A stretch of 64,000 bases of DNA from Tistrella bauzanensis (GTDB lineage Bacteria; Pseudomonadota; Alphaproteobacteria; Tistrellales; Tistrellaceae): NCBI RefSeq assembly GCF_014636235.1, contig NZ_BMDZ01000017.1:1-64000 (forward strand). Direction: 5' to 3'. The notes below the pieces were generated by a model. That model had not been told where the DNA came from and did not search any database. It saw nothing but the letters and a program-made list of their open reading frames with translations. The position numbers were made by a program, and so were the translations under genes. Below are positions 37,374-45,420 of the stretch, piece after piece. How positions within the stretch are numbered: the stretch's first letter is position 1; each line of letters begins with the position of its first letter.

Positions 37374-39569
37374 ATGCGCTGCCTGCTGATCGACAATCAT
37401 GACAGCTTCACCGGCAATCTGGCACGGCTGTGGTGGCAGGTGACCGGCGCCTTGCCGGTGATCGTGCCGCATGACGCGGCGCATTGGCGGGATCTGGCCG
37501 GCGATGGCTTCCGGGTGGTGCTGATTTCACCGGGGCCGGGGCGGCCCGATACGCCGGCCGATTTCCGGCTGGGGGCCGAGGTGCTGGGCGCGGCGCTGGC
37601 GCCCGGCAGCCGGCTCGCCGTGCTTGGCATCTGCCTGGGCCATCAGGGACTGGCGATCGCCGCCGGTGGCGCCGTGATCCGCGCGGGCGAGCCGCGCCAC
37701 GGCCGGCTGAGCCCGGTGGTTCATCACGGCCACCGGCTGTTTTCAGGGCTGGCATCCCCCTTCATGGCGGTGCGGTATCATTCGCTGATGGCAGCCGAAC
37801 CGGTGCCCGATGACCTGCATGTGCTGGCGCGGGCCGGCGATGACGGCGCGGTGATGGCGCTGGGCCACCGGACAGCGCCGGTGTTCGGCGTGCAGTTTCA
37901 TCCGGAATCGATCCTGACCGACGATGGCGCGCGGCTGCTGGCGAATTTCGCCGGGATCGCGGCCGACCAGGGTGCTCGGCAGTGTGATGCGGCACCGGCA
38001 GAGGGCTGGCCCCGCCATGACAGGCCCCGCCATGACAGGCCGGCTATGGTGATCGCAGGCAGCACGCCCGCCGCCGGCTGTCATGACTGGCCGGCGGGCG
38101 TGCTGCCCGATCCGGGGCCGGCGGGCTGGCAGGTGCTGCGGCGGCGGGTGGGCGACGGCGTGGATATCGAGGCGGTGGCCGATCTGGCGCGCCGCGAGGG
38201 CGGCTGGTCGCTGTGGCTGGATGCGGCCGATGGCGACCCGGCGGCGCGGCCGGTGATCCTGGCGGGCCAGGGCCCTGCCGCCCGGCGCCTGCGCTATCGG
38301 GTGGCCGCGCGGCGGCTGACTGTGGCCGATGGTGCCGGCCGCCTGCTGGGCCATGTCGACGGCCCGGCCTTCGACCTGCTGGACGACATGGCCCGCCGGA
38401 TCGGCCGGGTGGCACCGGTGGCGGGCGATGACGGCGCGCCGCTGCCCGGGCCCGGCTTCTATGGCTATCTGGGCTATGAACTGGCCGAGATCGCGATCGG
38501 CGTGCCGCATCATGCCAGCCGCCACGACGATCTGCGGCAGATTCTGGCCGACCGGCTGCTGGTGGCGGTGCCGGGGCCGGATGGCGGCCATGCCATCGAG
38601 GCGGTGATGCTGGTGCCGGCGGCCGACCCCGCCGCCATCGCTGCGGCACAGGCCTGGGCGGATGACTGGTCGGCGCGGCTGGCGGTGGCCCGCCCCCTGC
38701 CGGATGTGGACATGACCCCGATCGCCCATCGGGTGACCGCCCGTCACGGCCCCGACGGCTATCGCCGCCGCATCCGGGCGGCGCAGCGGCTGATCCGGAT
38801 GGGGCAGTCGTTCGAGATCTGCCTGACCAGACAGATGCATGTCGCCGGGCCGGTGGATGCCTGGACCAGCTATCGCCGGCTGCGGCGCATGGCGCGGGCG
38901 CCGTTGATGGCGTGGCTGGGCTTCGGTGATGTCAATGTGCTGTCGGCATCGCCCGAACTGTTTCTGGAGGTGGACATGACCGGCGGCTGCGCGATCGCCC
39001 GGCCGATCAAGGGGACCATCGGCCGGGGCGCCGACCCGGCGGCCGATGCCGCGCTGATCGGCAGGCTGGCGGGCAGTGAAAAGGAGCGGGCCGAAAACCT
39101 GATGATCGTGGATCTGATGCGCAACGATCTGGGCCGGATGGCACGGCCCGACGGGGTGGATGTGCCGGTGCTGTTCGGCATCGAGAGCTTCACCACTCTG
39201 CATCAGATGGTGAGCACCGTGCGGGCCAGGCTGCGGCCTGATGCAACGGCGATCCAGGTGCTGGCGGCATGCTTTCCCGGCGGATCGATGACCGGCGCGC
39301 CCAAGCGCCGGACGCTGGAGATCATCGCCCGGCTGGAAGGCGGCCCGCGGGGGATCTATTCCGGCGCCATCGGCCGGATCGGCCTGGACGGGTCGATGCG
39401 CCTGGCGATGGTGATCCGCACCGTGGTGGTGGATGAGGATGGCGCCAGCATCGGCGCCGGCGGCGCCATCACCCATCTGTCCGATCCCGATGGCGAGGTG
39501 ACTGAAATGGCGCTGAAGGCGAGAGTACCGGTCGCCGCGGTTTTTCCGCAGCGAAATGGGGTATCTTGA
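37374..39569 (+). CDS. pabB: Aminodeoxychorismate synthase, fused PabA-PabB
   Basis: Makes 4-amino-4-deoxychorismate from chorismate and glutamine for folate. The 731-residue protein starts with a class I glutamine amidotransferase domain (LLIDNHDSFTGNLARL; nucleophile in LGICLGHQGLA; HPES in VQFHPESIL), followed by a linker with a duplicated RHDRP, then the chorismate-binding domain (SFEICLTRQMHV, SASPELFLEVD, SEKERAENLMIVDLMRNDLG, GGSMTGAPKRRTLEII). The PIKGT motif (RPIKGTIGRG) contains the lysine of PabB rather than the alanine of anthranilate synthase TrpE, deciding the function. ATG 37374 has GGAG ahead. A PabC lyase gene is not adjacent. Confidence 0.92.
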   Translation: MRCLLIDNHDSFTGNLARLWWQVTGALPVIVPHDAAHWRDLAGDGFRVVLISPGPGRPDTPADFRLGAEVLGAALAPGSRLAVLGICLGHQGLAIAAGGAVIRAGEPRHGRLSPVVHHGHRLFSGLASPFMAVRYHSLMAAEPVPDDLHVLARAGDDGAVMALGHRTAPVFGVQFHPESILTDDGARLLANFAGIAADQGARQCDAAPAEGWPRHDRPRHDRPAMVIAGSTPAAGCHDWPAGVLPDPGPAGWQVLRRRVGDGVDIEAVADLARREGGWSLWLDAADGDPAARPVILAGQGPAARRLRYRVAARRLTVADGAGRLLGHVDGPAFDLLDDMARRIGRVAPVAGDDGAPLPGPGFYGYLGYELAEIAIGVPHHASRHDDLRQILADRLLVAVPGPDGGHAIEAVMLVPAADPAAIAAAQAWADDWSARLAVARPLPDVDMTPIAHRVTARHGPDGYRRRIRAAQRLIRMGQSFEICLTRQMHVAGPVDAWTSYRRLRRMARAPLMAWLGFGDVNVLSASPELFLEVDMTGGCAIARPIKGTIGRGADPAADAALIGRLAGSEKERAENLMIVDLMRNDLGRMARPDGVDVPVLFGIESFTTLHQMVSTVRARLRPDATAIQVLAACFPGGSMTGAPKRRTLEIIARLEGGPRGIYSGAIGRIGLDGSMRLAMVIRTVVVDEDGASIGAGGAITHLSDPDGEVTEMALKARVPVAAVFPQRNGVS

Positions 39570-39579
39570 TCCCGATCAA
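39566..39579. promoter_or_regulatory. FNR/FixK-type binding site upstream of the stress protein
   Basis: TTGATCCCGATCAA matches the FNR/Anr/FixK consensus TTGAT-N4-ATCAA at every defined base. It overlaps the pabB stop codon and lies about 120 bases ahead of the universal stress protein start, a normal distance for an activator site with a leader. It predicts induction at low oxygen. Confidence 0.65.
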
Positions 39580-39699
39580 GGTTTCGGGCCACGCTCCGGC
39601 TAGACTTGAAACCAAGAGGACGGGCATTGCCGCTCGTCCCGGTGCGAGACGGGCTAGCATGCCCGCCATCGCGGTCAGGTGCCCTCAGGAGATCCGGTC

Positions 39700-40545
39700 A
39701 TGTCCTATAAGTCCCTGCTCGTTCATGTCGATGATCGTCCGTCGACCGAAGCCCGGCTCGACGTCGCGCGGATCCTGAAGGAGCGGTTCGGCGCGCATCT
39801 GACCGCGGTGTACATGTCGGTCGACATCGTGATGCCCGGCTACATGATGGAACATGTGCCCTCCAGCGTGCTTGAGTCGGCCGCCGCCGAGCGTAAGCGC
39901 CAGTCCAAGGCGCGTCTGGCCGAAATCGAAACCATGCTGAAGCGTCGCCATCTGACCGTGGAGATGCGCAGCGAAAGCGTGATCGCGACCGATTACATCG
40001 ACCGCGTGGCCCTGCATGCCCGCTATGCCGACCTGACCATTCTGGGCCAGCCGGAGCCCGGCACCGACGATGCCGGCGACCTGCTGATCGAGGAGACCAT
40101 GTTCGGCGCCGGCCGGCCGGTGCTGGTGGTGCCCTATATCGGCCTGCCCAAGGAGCGGACAGTGGGCGAGCATATTCTGGCCGCCTATGATGGCGGCCGC
40201 GAGGCCACCCGCGCCCTGGTCGACGCCCTGCCGATGCTGAAGACCGCCAAGACCGTGCAACTGCTGGTGATCAACCCCAAGCCCGGCCGTCATGGCGAGA
40301 TGCCGGGCAGCGACATGGCCAGCTATCTGGCCCGCCACGGTGTGAAGGTCGAGGTGGTGGTCGAGAAGCTGTCGACCAGTGATGTCGGCATCGGCGACGC
40401 CGTGCTGAACCGGATCGCCGAGACCGGTATCGACCTGCTGGTGATGGGCGCCTATGGCCACAGCCGGCTGCGCGAGCTGGTGCTGGGTGGCGTGACCCGC
40501 CACATCATGGGCCATATGACCGTGCCGGTGCTGATGTCGCACTGA
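39700..40545 (+). CDS. Universal stress protein, two tandem Usp domains
   Basis: A 281-residue cytosolic stress protein with two Usp folds. The first begins YKSLLVHVDDRPSTEARLDVA and is degenerate in its ATP loop; the second ends with LLVMGAYGHSRLRELVLGGVTRH, the G-x2-G-x9-G(S/T) nucleotide motif with GGVT at the end. Tandem Usp proteins in alphaproteobacteria are commonly induced by oxygen limitation or stationary phase, in agreement with the FNR-type site upstream. CAGGAG lies nine bases before ATG 39700. Confidence 0.93.
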   Translation: MSYKSLLVHVDDRPSTEARLDVARILKERFGAHLTAVYMSVDIVMPGYMMEHVPSSVLESAAAERKRQSKARLAEIETMLKRRHLTVEMRSESVIATDYIDRVALHARYADLTILGQPEPGTDDAGDLLIEETMFGAGRPVLVVPYIGLPKERTVGEHILAAYDGGREATRALVDALPMLKTAKTVQLLVINPKPGRHGEMPGSDMASYLARHGVKVEVVVEKLSTSDVGIGDAVLNRIAETGIDLLVMGAYGHSRLRELVLGGVTRHIMGHMTVPVLMSH

Positions 40546-40576
40546 TCATCGGACAAGGGGATCATCGGACAAGGGG
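40545..40576 (+). repeat. 16-bp direct duplication after the stress protein gene
   Basis: ATCATCGGACAAGGGG occurs twice in direct contact (40545-40560 and 40561-40576), the first copy overlapping the last base of the stop codon. It looks like a recent slip duplication. Confidence 0.8.
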
Positions 40577-40611
40577 CGGGCCGCCCGCGCGCTCGACGCC
40601 CTGAGAGACGC

Positions 40612-40649
40612 AGATGGCCCACCACGGGGAAACCCGTGGTGGGCCATCT
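40612..40649. terminator. Strong hairpin between convergent genes
   Basis: AGATGGCCCACCACGGG (40612-40628) pairs perfectly with CCCGTGGTGGGCCATCT (40633-40649) around a GAAA tetraloop. It lies between the stress protein gene (plus) and the GMC oxidoreductase gene (minus). No clear T run on either side, but the 17-bp GAAA-capped stem is a plausible two-way terminator. Confidence 0.65.
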
Positions 40650-40688
40650 GCTGTTGACCGGAGGCCTGTCGATTGTGGAGGCAGCCGG

Positions 40689-42374
40689 TCAGGTCGCCGC
40701 GACCCGCCCCGGACCGTGATCGCCCTTTGCCGGGATCAGGGCCATGGCGCGTTCGGCCATCGCGGTGATGGTGAGTGACGGATTGACACCGGGATTGGAT
40801 GGCACGGCCGAGCCATCGACGACATAGAGCCCGTCATAGCCGAACAGGCGGTGGGCGGTGTCGATGACCCCCCGGCTGGCATCGGCGCCGATCACCGCGC
40901 CGCCCAGGATATGGGCCGTGGTCGGCTTGCCGGCCAGGGTTTCGGTGATCAGCGAGAAGGCGATGCCGTTGATCCGTTGCGCGAAGCGCCGGGCGAAGGC
41001 GCTGGCGGCCGGCACCACGGCGGTGGGCAGGGGGCCGGTGTCGGGCCGGCTGATCAGACGGCCCCGGGCGTCCAGATCCAGGCGCAGGCAGCCGCCCCCG
41101 GTCTGCATCGCCAGGATGGTGTTGCTGTGGGCGCTGCGGTCGCGGCGGAACAGGGCGCGGGCATGTGCGCGGGGGTGGCGGAGCATGCGGCCCAGAATGC
41201 CGCGCAGCCGCGCGCCGGCGGTGGCGCCTTCGCCATGGGGAAAGCTGACCGGGGCGAAGACGTTCGATCCTGGCGGATAGCGCACCAGCTCGATATGGGT
41301 GCCGTCGGCCAGGGTGTAGCCGGCCGTGATGCCGATGCCGGTGGCATAGATGGTGTCGTCCAGCGACTGAACCTGGATGACCGCTTCGGAATTGGTCCGC
41401 ACCGCATGCCCCAGCCTGTCGGACAAGGCCGGCAGGCTGCCCTGGCGTTTCAGACGCAGCAGCAGCGGCACGGTGCCGAGCACGCCGCCTGCAAACACCA
41501 CCCGGCCGGCGGTCACCGTATCCACCGGCAGTGGTGTCTTGCGGCCCTTGGTCGCGGTTCTCAGCCCTGTGCCCGTCAGCGTGACGACATAGCCGTTGCC
41601 ACCATCCCGGCTGGTGGGCAGGGGGCGGACATCGGTGACGGTGGTTTCCGCCCGGACCTCCGCCCCCAGCCGCTCCGCCAGCCACAGATAGTTCCGGTCC
41701 AGCGTGTTCTTGGCCCCGTGGCGACAGCCGAGCATGCAGGCGGCGCAGAACCGGCAGGGTTGGCGGTCGGGGCCGGCGCCGTCGAAATACGGATCGGCGA
41801 CCGCCGGCGCATCGGGGCCGGGCGGGCTGTTGGGGGTGGGCGGGCCGTCGCCGAAGAAGATGCCGACCTCGGTGGGGCCGGCATGATCGGCGCGGCCATC
41901 TTCCGCGGCCAGATCATAAAGGGCGGTATCGCCGGGTTCCCGGCGCGGCTGGGTGGCGACCCCCAGCATCCGGCGCGCCATCTGGTAATGCGGCGCCAGT
42001 TCAGCCCGCCAGTCGGCAAGGCCCCGCCAGTCGCCGCCGTCATAGAAGCCGTCGCGCGGCACCGGCAAGGTGGCGCCATAGACCAGCGACCCGCCACCGA
42101 CACCCACGCCCGACAGGATGGTCTGATGCTTCAGCAGGGTCATCCGGAACGGGCCCCGCCAGCCGCGCGACGGCGCCCACAGCCAGCGGCTGAGCTGGCG
42201 GTTGGTGGTGGGGAAATCATCTGGCGCGAACCGCCGGCCCTGTTCGACCACCAGCACCCGATAGCCCTTCTCGGCCAGTCTGAGCGCCGAGACCGAGCCA
42301 CCGAAGCCCGAGCCGACCACGACCACATCCCAATCGGTCGTGGCGCCGGTCTTTGCACCGTCAGCGGTTGTCAT
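40689..42374 (-). CDS. GMC family oxidoreductase, cholesterol-oxidase-like
   Basis: A 561-residue FAD-dependent GMC oxidoreductase. FAD motif VVVVGSGFGGSVSALRLAEKG, second FAD region ILSGVGVGGGSLVYGA, and the C-terminal LYVVDGSAVPSNPGVNPSLTI followed by AMAERAM. The cysteine-rich segment CRFCAACMLGCRHGAKNTLD in the substrate part is shared with bacterial cholesterol/steroid oxidase-like members, and could bind a metal or cluster. Its alcohol substrate and electron acceptor are unknown. No signal peptide is seen. Confidence 0.92.
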   Translation of the reverse strand: MTTADGAKTGATTDWDVVVVGSGFGGSVSALRLAEKGYRVLVVEQGRRFAPDDFPTTNRQLSRWLWAPSRGWRGPFRMTLLKHQTILSGVGVGGGSLVYGATLPVPRDGFYDGGDWRGLADWRAELAPHYQMARRMLGVATQPRREPGDTALYDLAAEDGRADHAGPTEVGIFFGDGPPTPNSPPGPDAPAVADPYFDGAGPDRQPCRFCAACMLGCRHGAKNTLDRNYLWLAERLGAEVRAETTVTDVRPLPTSRDGGNGYVVTLTGTGLRTATKGRKTPLPVDTVTAGRVVFAGGVLGTVPLLLRLKRQGSLPALSDRLGHAVRTNSEAVIQVQSLDDTIYATGIGITAGYTLADGTHIELVRYPPGSNVFAPVSFPHGEGATAGARLRGILGRMLRHPRAHARALFRRDRSAHSNTILAMQTGGGCLRLDLDARGRLISRPDTGPLPTAVVPAASAFARRFAQRINGIAFSLITETLAGKPTTAHILGGAVIGADASRGVIDTAHRLFGYDGLYVVDGSAVPSNPGVNPSLTITAMAERAMALIPAKGDHGPGRVAAT

Positions 42375-42527
42375 TGCGTCGTCCTATCCCGATCGATCTC
42401 CGGCGCCAACGCCGGATCAACACGTTTCAGGACAGGTTATGTAGAAATAAATCGCGCAGAAAGGGAATTCTGTTGGTGGTATCGCCGTCCTGATCGGGGC
42501 GGTTGCGCCAAGCATGGGGGCGACATG

Positions 42528-42569
42528 AAAACGCGCCGCAGCCGGGAATGCCCGGGCTGCGGCGCGTTT
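42528..42569 (-). terminator. Terminator after tRNA-Arg
   Basis: AAACGCGCCGCAGCCGGG (42528-42545) pairs with CCCGGGCTGCGGCGCGTTT (42551-42569), with a small bulge. On the minus strand the stem ends in TTTTC right after the tRNA 3' end, as expected for a tRNA transcript. Confidence 0.75.
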
Positions 42570-42575
42570 CTCATA

Positions 42576-42652
42576 TGGCGTGCCCTGCAGGATTCGAACC
42601 TGCGACCGCCGGCTTAGAAGGCCGATGCTCTATCCGACTGAGCTAAGGGCAC
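42576..42652 (-). tRNA. tRNA-Arg (anticodon TCT)
   Basis: A 77-base cloverleaf on the minus strand with CCA encoded at the 3' end. Acceptor arms GTGCCCT and AGGGCAC pair, the D arm has AGCTCAGTCGGATAGAGC, the anticodon loop reads CTTCTAA with anticodon TCT, and the T arm holds GGTTCGAATCC. It reads the rare AGA codon. Confidence 0.95.
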
Positions 42653-42676
42653 TTGAGGCATGGGGCCGGGGCCCGA

Positions 42677-42970
42677 TCAGCGCACCCGGTCCCAGCGGAA
42701 ACGGTCGGCATAGGCCTGGATCTTGGGCGCGCGCAGATGCGGCTCGAAGATCTCATAGGTCAGGCCCTTGCGTCTGGCGAAGGCGATGGCGGCCTCTTTG
42801 CTGTCGAAGCGCAGCACCACCTGCTGATCGGTGTCGGCCGAACTGGTCCAGCCCATCAGCGGATCGATGCGCTTCGCGGTTGCGGGTTCCATCTCCAGCA
42901 CCCATTTACGGGTGTTGCCACGGCCGGACTGCATGGCGGTCTTCGCCGGCTGGTAGATGCGCGCGTCCAT
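42677..42970 (-). CDS. Complex I accessory subunit, NDUFS4/18 kDa-like
   Basis: A 97-residue protein of the ETC complex I NDUFS4 family: ARIYQPAKTAMQSGRGNTRKW, WVLEMEPATAKRIDPLMGWTSS and the KEAAIAFARRKGLTYEI segment are all there, the last being the conserved patch that contacts the NADH-side arm. In alphaproteobacteria this supernumerary subunit is encoded away from the nuo operon, commonly beside tRNA genes as here. Confidence 0.94.
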   Translation of the reverse strand: MDARIYQPAKTAMQSGRGNTRKWVLEMEPATAKRIDPLMGWTSSADTDQQVVLRFDSKEAAIAFARRKGLTYEIFEPHLRAPKIQAYADRFRWDRVR

Positions 42971-43041
42971 CGCCCTGCAAGATCCTTGATCGACCGGCCC
43001 GCGGGCGCGGGCCGTGTTGATGATCCGTGCCCGAAGAAAGA

Positions 43042-43118
43042 TGGTCGGGGCGGCGTGATTCGAACACGCGACCCTCTGCTCCCAAAGCAGATGCGCTACC
43101 AGGCTGCGCTACGCCCCG
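43042..43118 (-). tRNA. tRNA-Pro (anticodon TGG)
   Basis: A 77-base cloverleaf on the minus strand with encoded CCA. Acceptor CGGGGCG pairs with CGCCCCG, D arm GCGCAGCCTGGTAGCGC, anticodon stem TCTGC/GCAGA with loop TTTGGGA and anticodon TGG, T arm GTGTTCGAATCAC. The starting C at position 1 is the bacterial tRNA-Pro mark. Confidence 0.95.
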
Positions 43119-43219
43119 CCCTGACGCCCCGGGGCCGGGGGCGTCACCTGTGCTTTCGGCTTTGACTTATACCACTCGGGCCCCGCTGCGCAAGCGTCGG
43201 GGCGGCGGTTTGGGCTTCG

Positions 43220-43558
43220 TCAGCGATCACCGGGTGCGATCGCGGCCTTTTCCGTGGCCGACGGATCATGACCGGCGGCGCCGGGGCGCGCCGTGCCCCG
43301 CTCGGACTCGGCCAGCGCGAACAGGCGCAGCGCACTCGACAGGTTCACCCGCTCCACCACCCGCGCCGCATCGACCGCAGCGATCAGGCCGCCCAGCGAC
43401 ATGCCCCGGGCCCGCGCCGCCCGCTTCAGCACCTGCCAGAACGGCGTTTCCAGAGACACGCTGGTGCGGTGGCCACGGATCGAGACCGACCGCTTTTCGA
43501 CCGCCGCATCCAGTGGCGGCAGCGCTGCCGGATTGCCCTCCGGGCCGATGCTCGTCAT
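43220..43558 (-). CDS. Ribbon-helix-helix domain protein
   Basis: A 112-residue small protein with an RHH_4 (PF13467-like) fold: KRSVSIRGHRTSVSLETPFW is the ribbon, VLKRAARARGMSLGGLIAAVDAAR the first helices and VNLSSALRLFALAE the last, all in the order of the alphaproteobacterial ribbon-helix-helix family. Probable DNA-binding dimer; targets unknown. Its ATG overlaps the LysE stop by four bases (ATGA), so it is cotranscribed with the exporter and may regulate it. Confidence 0.88.
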   Translation of the reverse strand: MTSIGPEGNPAALPPLDAAVEKRSVSIRGHRTSVSLETPFWQVLKRAARARGMSLGGLIAAVDAARVVERVNLSSALRLFALAESERGTARPGAAGHDPSATEKAAIAPGDR

Positions 43559-44196
43559 CCGAACAGACCTCCACCATGATCCCAGATCAGCAGCATGCCG
43601 AAGCCCGTCAGGATGGCGCCGGTCAGCCGGTTGATCCAGCGTTGCACCATGGGCCGCGACAGCTGACGCCGGGCTGCTTCCGCCGCCAGCGCCACCGGCA
43701 CCTGCCACACGATGTTGATGGCCAGCAGGGCCAGGGCCAGCATCACCAGTTGCGGTGTGGCCGCGCGGGCGGGATCGACGAAGCCGGGCATCAGCGCCAG
43801 AAACAACAGGATGACCTTGGGATTGAGCAGGTTGGTGAGCATCGCGTCGCGCAGGGCGGCCCCCGCGCCGACCGTGCGGCCGGCGGTATCGATGCGCATC
43901 AGCCCGCCGCGAAAGGATTGCAGGCCCAGCCAGCCCAGATAGCCGCCGCCGGCCAGTGCCACCAGACCGAACAGGCGTGGCGATGACGCGATCACCACCG
44001 ACAGCCCCAGCGCCGCCAGCGCGGTATGGCCCACCAGCCCCAGCTGAACGCCGGCCACCGTGGCCATGCCGGTGCGGGTGCCGGAATTCAGGGTGTTGCG
44101 CAGGATCAGCAGCGTGTCCGGCCCGGGGGAGATCACGATCGCCAGGGCAACCGACAGAAAGGCCAGCAGCGTGGCCGGCGCGACGGGAAGGTCCAT
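43555..44196 (-). CDS. LysE/RhtB family amino-acid exporter
   Basis: A 213-residue inner-membrane exporter with six hydrophobic segments. The LysE signature is in the first two: VISPGPDTLLILRNTLNSGTR and GMATVAGVQLGLVGHTALAALG; the central loop LTNLLNPKVILLFLALMPGFV is the second hallmark. RhtB members export homoserine, threonine, leucine or other neutral amino acids; the exact one is not readable. It is 76 bases after the YbaK-like gene and overlaps the RHH gene. Confidence 0.93.
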   Translation of the reverse strand: MDLPVAPATLLAFLSVALAIVISPGPDTLLILRNTLNSGTRTGMATVAGVQLGLVGHTALAALGLSVVIASSPRLFGLVALAGGGYLGWLGLQSFRGGLMRIDTAGRTVGAGAALRDAMLTNLLNPKVILLFLALMPGFVDPARAATPQLVMLALALLAINIVWQVPVALAAEAARRQLSRPMVQRWINRLTGAILTGFGMLLIWDHGGGLFG

Positions 44197-44272
44197 GATG
44201 GCCGTTCTGTGCGGGTGAGGCGTGCGCGGGTTAGTTAGTCACGGGTGCGCGGATTACGGGCGTGCAACCAAC

Positions 44273-44794
44273 TCAGCGGTCGGCGGCGATGGCGGCCGTG
44301 ATGGCACCGGCGATCCGCGCCAGATCGGTGGTGGTGGTCTGAAACACGGCGTGCGGCGTGCCGGCGGCAGCCCAGACCGTGGACAGCGCGAACAGTCCCT
44401 GGTCGATCACCGAAACCGGTGGCGTCGCATGGCCGACCGGCGGCACGCCGCCGATGGCGAAGCCGGTATGGCGGCGGACGAAATCGGCATCGGCCCGCAC
44501 GATCCGGCCGCTCACGGCCGTGGCCAGGCGGGTGGTGTCGACCCGGTCGGCGCCGCCGATCAGCGCCAGCACCGGCAGGTCATCATCGGCGCGGCGGAAG
44601 ATCAGCGATTTCACGATCGCCTCAGGAGGGCAGCCGACAGCGGCGGCCGCCTCGGCAGCCGAGCGGGTGCTGTCGGGGAAAATGCGGATCAGCGCCGGAT
44701 GGCCAGCCCGCGCCAATGCCGCCGCCACCCGGCGGCTGGCGGCGGGCAGGTCGTCTGGCATAGAGAAGAGCGCGGCGGCTTCGTGCTGGGTCAT
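44273..44794 (-). CDS. YbaK/aminoacyl-tRNA deacylase-associated domain protein
   Basis: A 173-residue free-standing editing domain of the YbaK/ProX type: ALARAGHPALIRIFPDSTRS, the conserved lysine in EAIVKSLIFR and GFAIGGVPPVGHATPPVSVID, in which GGVPPxGH is the loop of the wider family. It differs from the YbaK protein at 26299, whose equivalent is GGISPFGQKK. Probable trans-editing deacylase; the tRNA or amino acid is unknown. Confidence 0.9.
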   Translation of the reverse strand: MTQHEAAALFSMPDDLPAASRRVAAALARAGHPALIRIFPDSTRSAAEAAAAVGCPPEAIVKSLIFRRADDDLPVLALIGGADRVDTTRLATAVSGRIVRADADFVRRHTGFAIGGVPPVGHATPPVSVIDQGLFALSTVWAAAGTPHAVFQTTTTDLARIAGAITAAIAADR

Positions 44795-44820
44795 CAGATC
44801 ACGCTAAACCGAGGCGTGAG

Positions 44821-44853
44821 ACAAGACAAGCCCGCACATCGGAATGCGCGGGC
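44821..44853 (-). terminator. Terminator after sspB
   Basis: GCCCGCACAT (44830-44839) pairs with ATGCGCGGGC (44844-44853), one G-U pair. On the minus strand the stem is followed by TTGTCTTGTCT. It is located 43-75 bases after the sspB stop codon. Confidence 0.65.
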
Positions 44854-44895
44854 CTGGATGAGAAAGCGCAGAGAGAGCGGAGCCGAAGCCAGCGG

Positions 44896-45420
44896 TCAGC
44901 GCTTGCGGAACCGGTCCAGCGCCACGACGTTGTCGCCGGCGTCGCTGCCCTCGGCGGCGGCAGGCTTTGCCGCTGCGTCGTTGTCCTGAGCGCCGGGAAG
45001 GCGGTCTTCCAGCTCGAACAGATCGTCCTCGACATCCTCGCCGTCTTCGTCGAACACGTCGTCGGCGTCGTCGACCGCGTGGAACTGAAGGCCGAACTTG
45101 ACGCTGGGATCGGCGAAGCCGGTGATCGTGGCAAAGGGCACGACCAGCCGTTCATGACGCCCGCCAAAGGCCAGCGTCACCGCGAAGCCGTGGCTGTTGA
45201 CGTCCAGGCCCCAGTACTGATGCTCGATGACGATGGTCATCTCGTCCGGATAGCGGGCGCGAAGATACTCCGGCACCTCGACACCCGGAGCCTGGGTCCG
45301 GAAGGTGAGGTAGAAATGATGACCGTCGCTGAGGCCGTGTTCCGCGGCCTCTTCGAGTACCGTGCGGACCACCCCGCGCAAGGCGGTGTCGATGAGCTGG
45401 TCGTAAGCGATCTGCGGCAT
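44896..45420 (-). CDS. sspB: ClpXP proteolysis adaptor SspB, alpha type
   Basis: A 174-residue adaptor that delivers ssrA-tagged and other substrates to ClpXP. The folded part starts YDQLIDTALRGVVRTVLEEA and includes HFYLTFRTQAPGVEVPEYL and VTLAFGGRHERLVVPFATITGFADPS (shown as its two ends VTLAFGGRHERL and FATITGFADPS). A long acidic, flexible linker (DDADDVFDEDGEDVEDD) leads to the ClpX-docking tail VVALDRFRKR. This arrangement is the alphaproteobacterial form of SspB. Confidence 0.95.
   Translation of the reverse strand: MPQIAYDQLIDTALRGVVRTVLEEAAEHGLSDGHHFYLTFRTQAPGVEVPEYLRARYPDEMTIVIEHQYWGLDVNSHGFAVTLAFGGRHERLVVPFATITGFADPSVKFGLQFHAVDDADDVFDEDGEDVEDDLFELEDRLPGAQDNDAAAKPAAAEGSDAGDNVVALDRFRKR

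Noticed and set aside
37743..39476. Long minus-strand open frame of 577 codons
   Set aside because: It is antisense to the PabA-PabB fusion, whose motifs are unmistakable.
42576..43118. tRNA genes as integration sites of a genomic island
   Set aside because: The flanking genes (complex I subunit, LysE, GMC oxidoreductase) show no integrase, and no repeat of the tRNA 3' end was noticed nearby.
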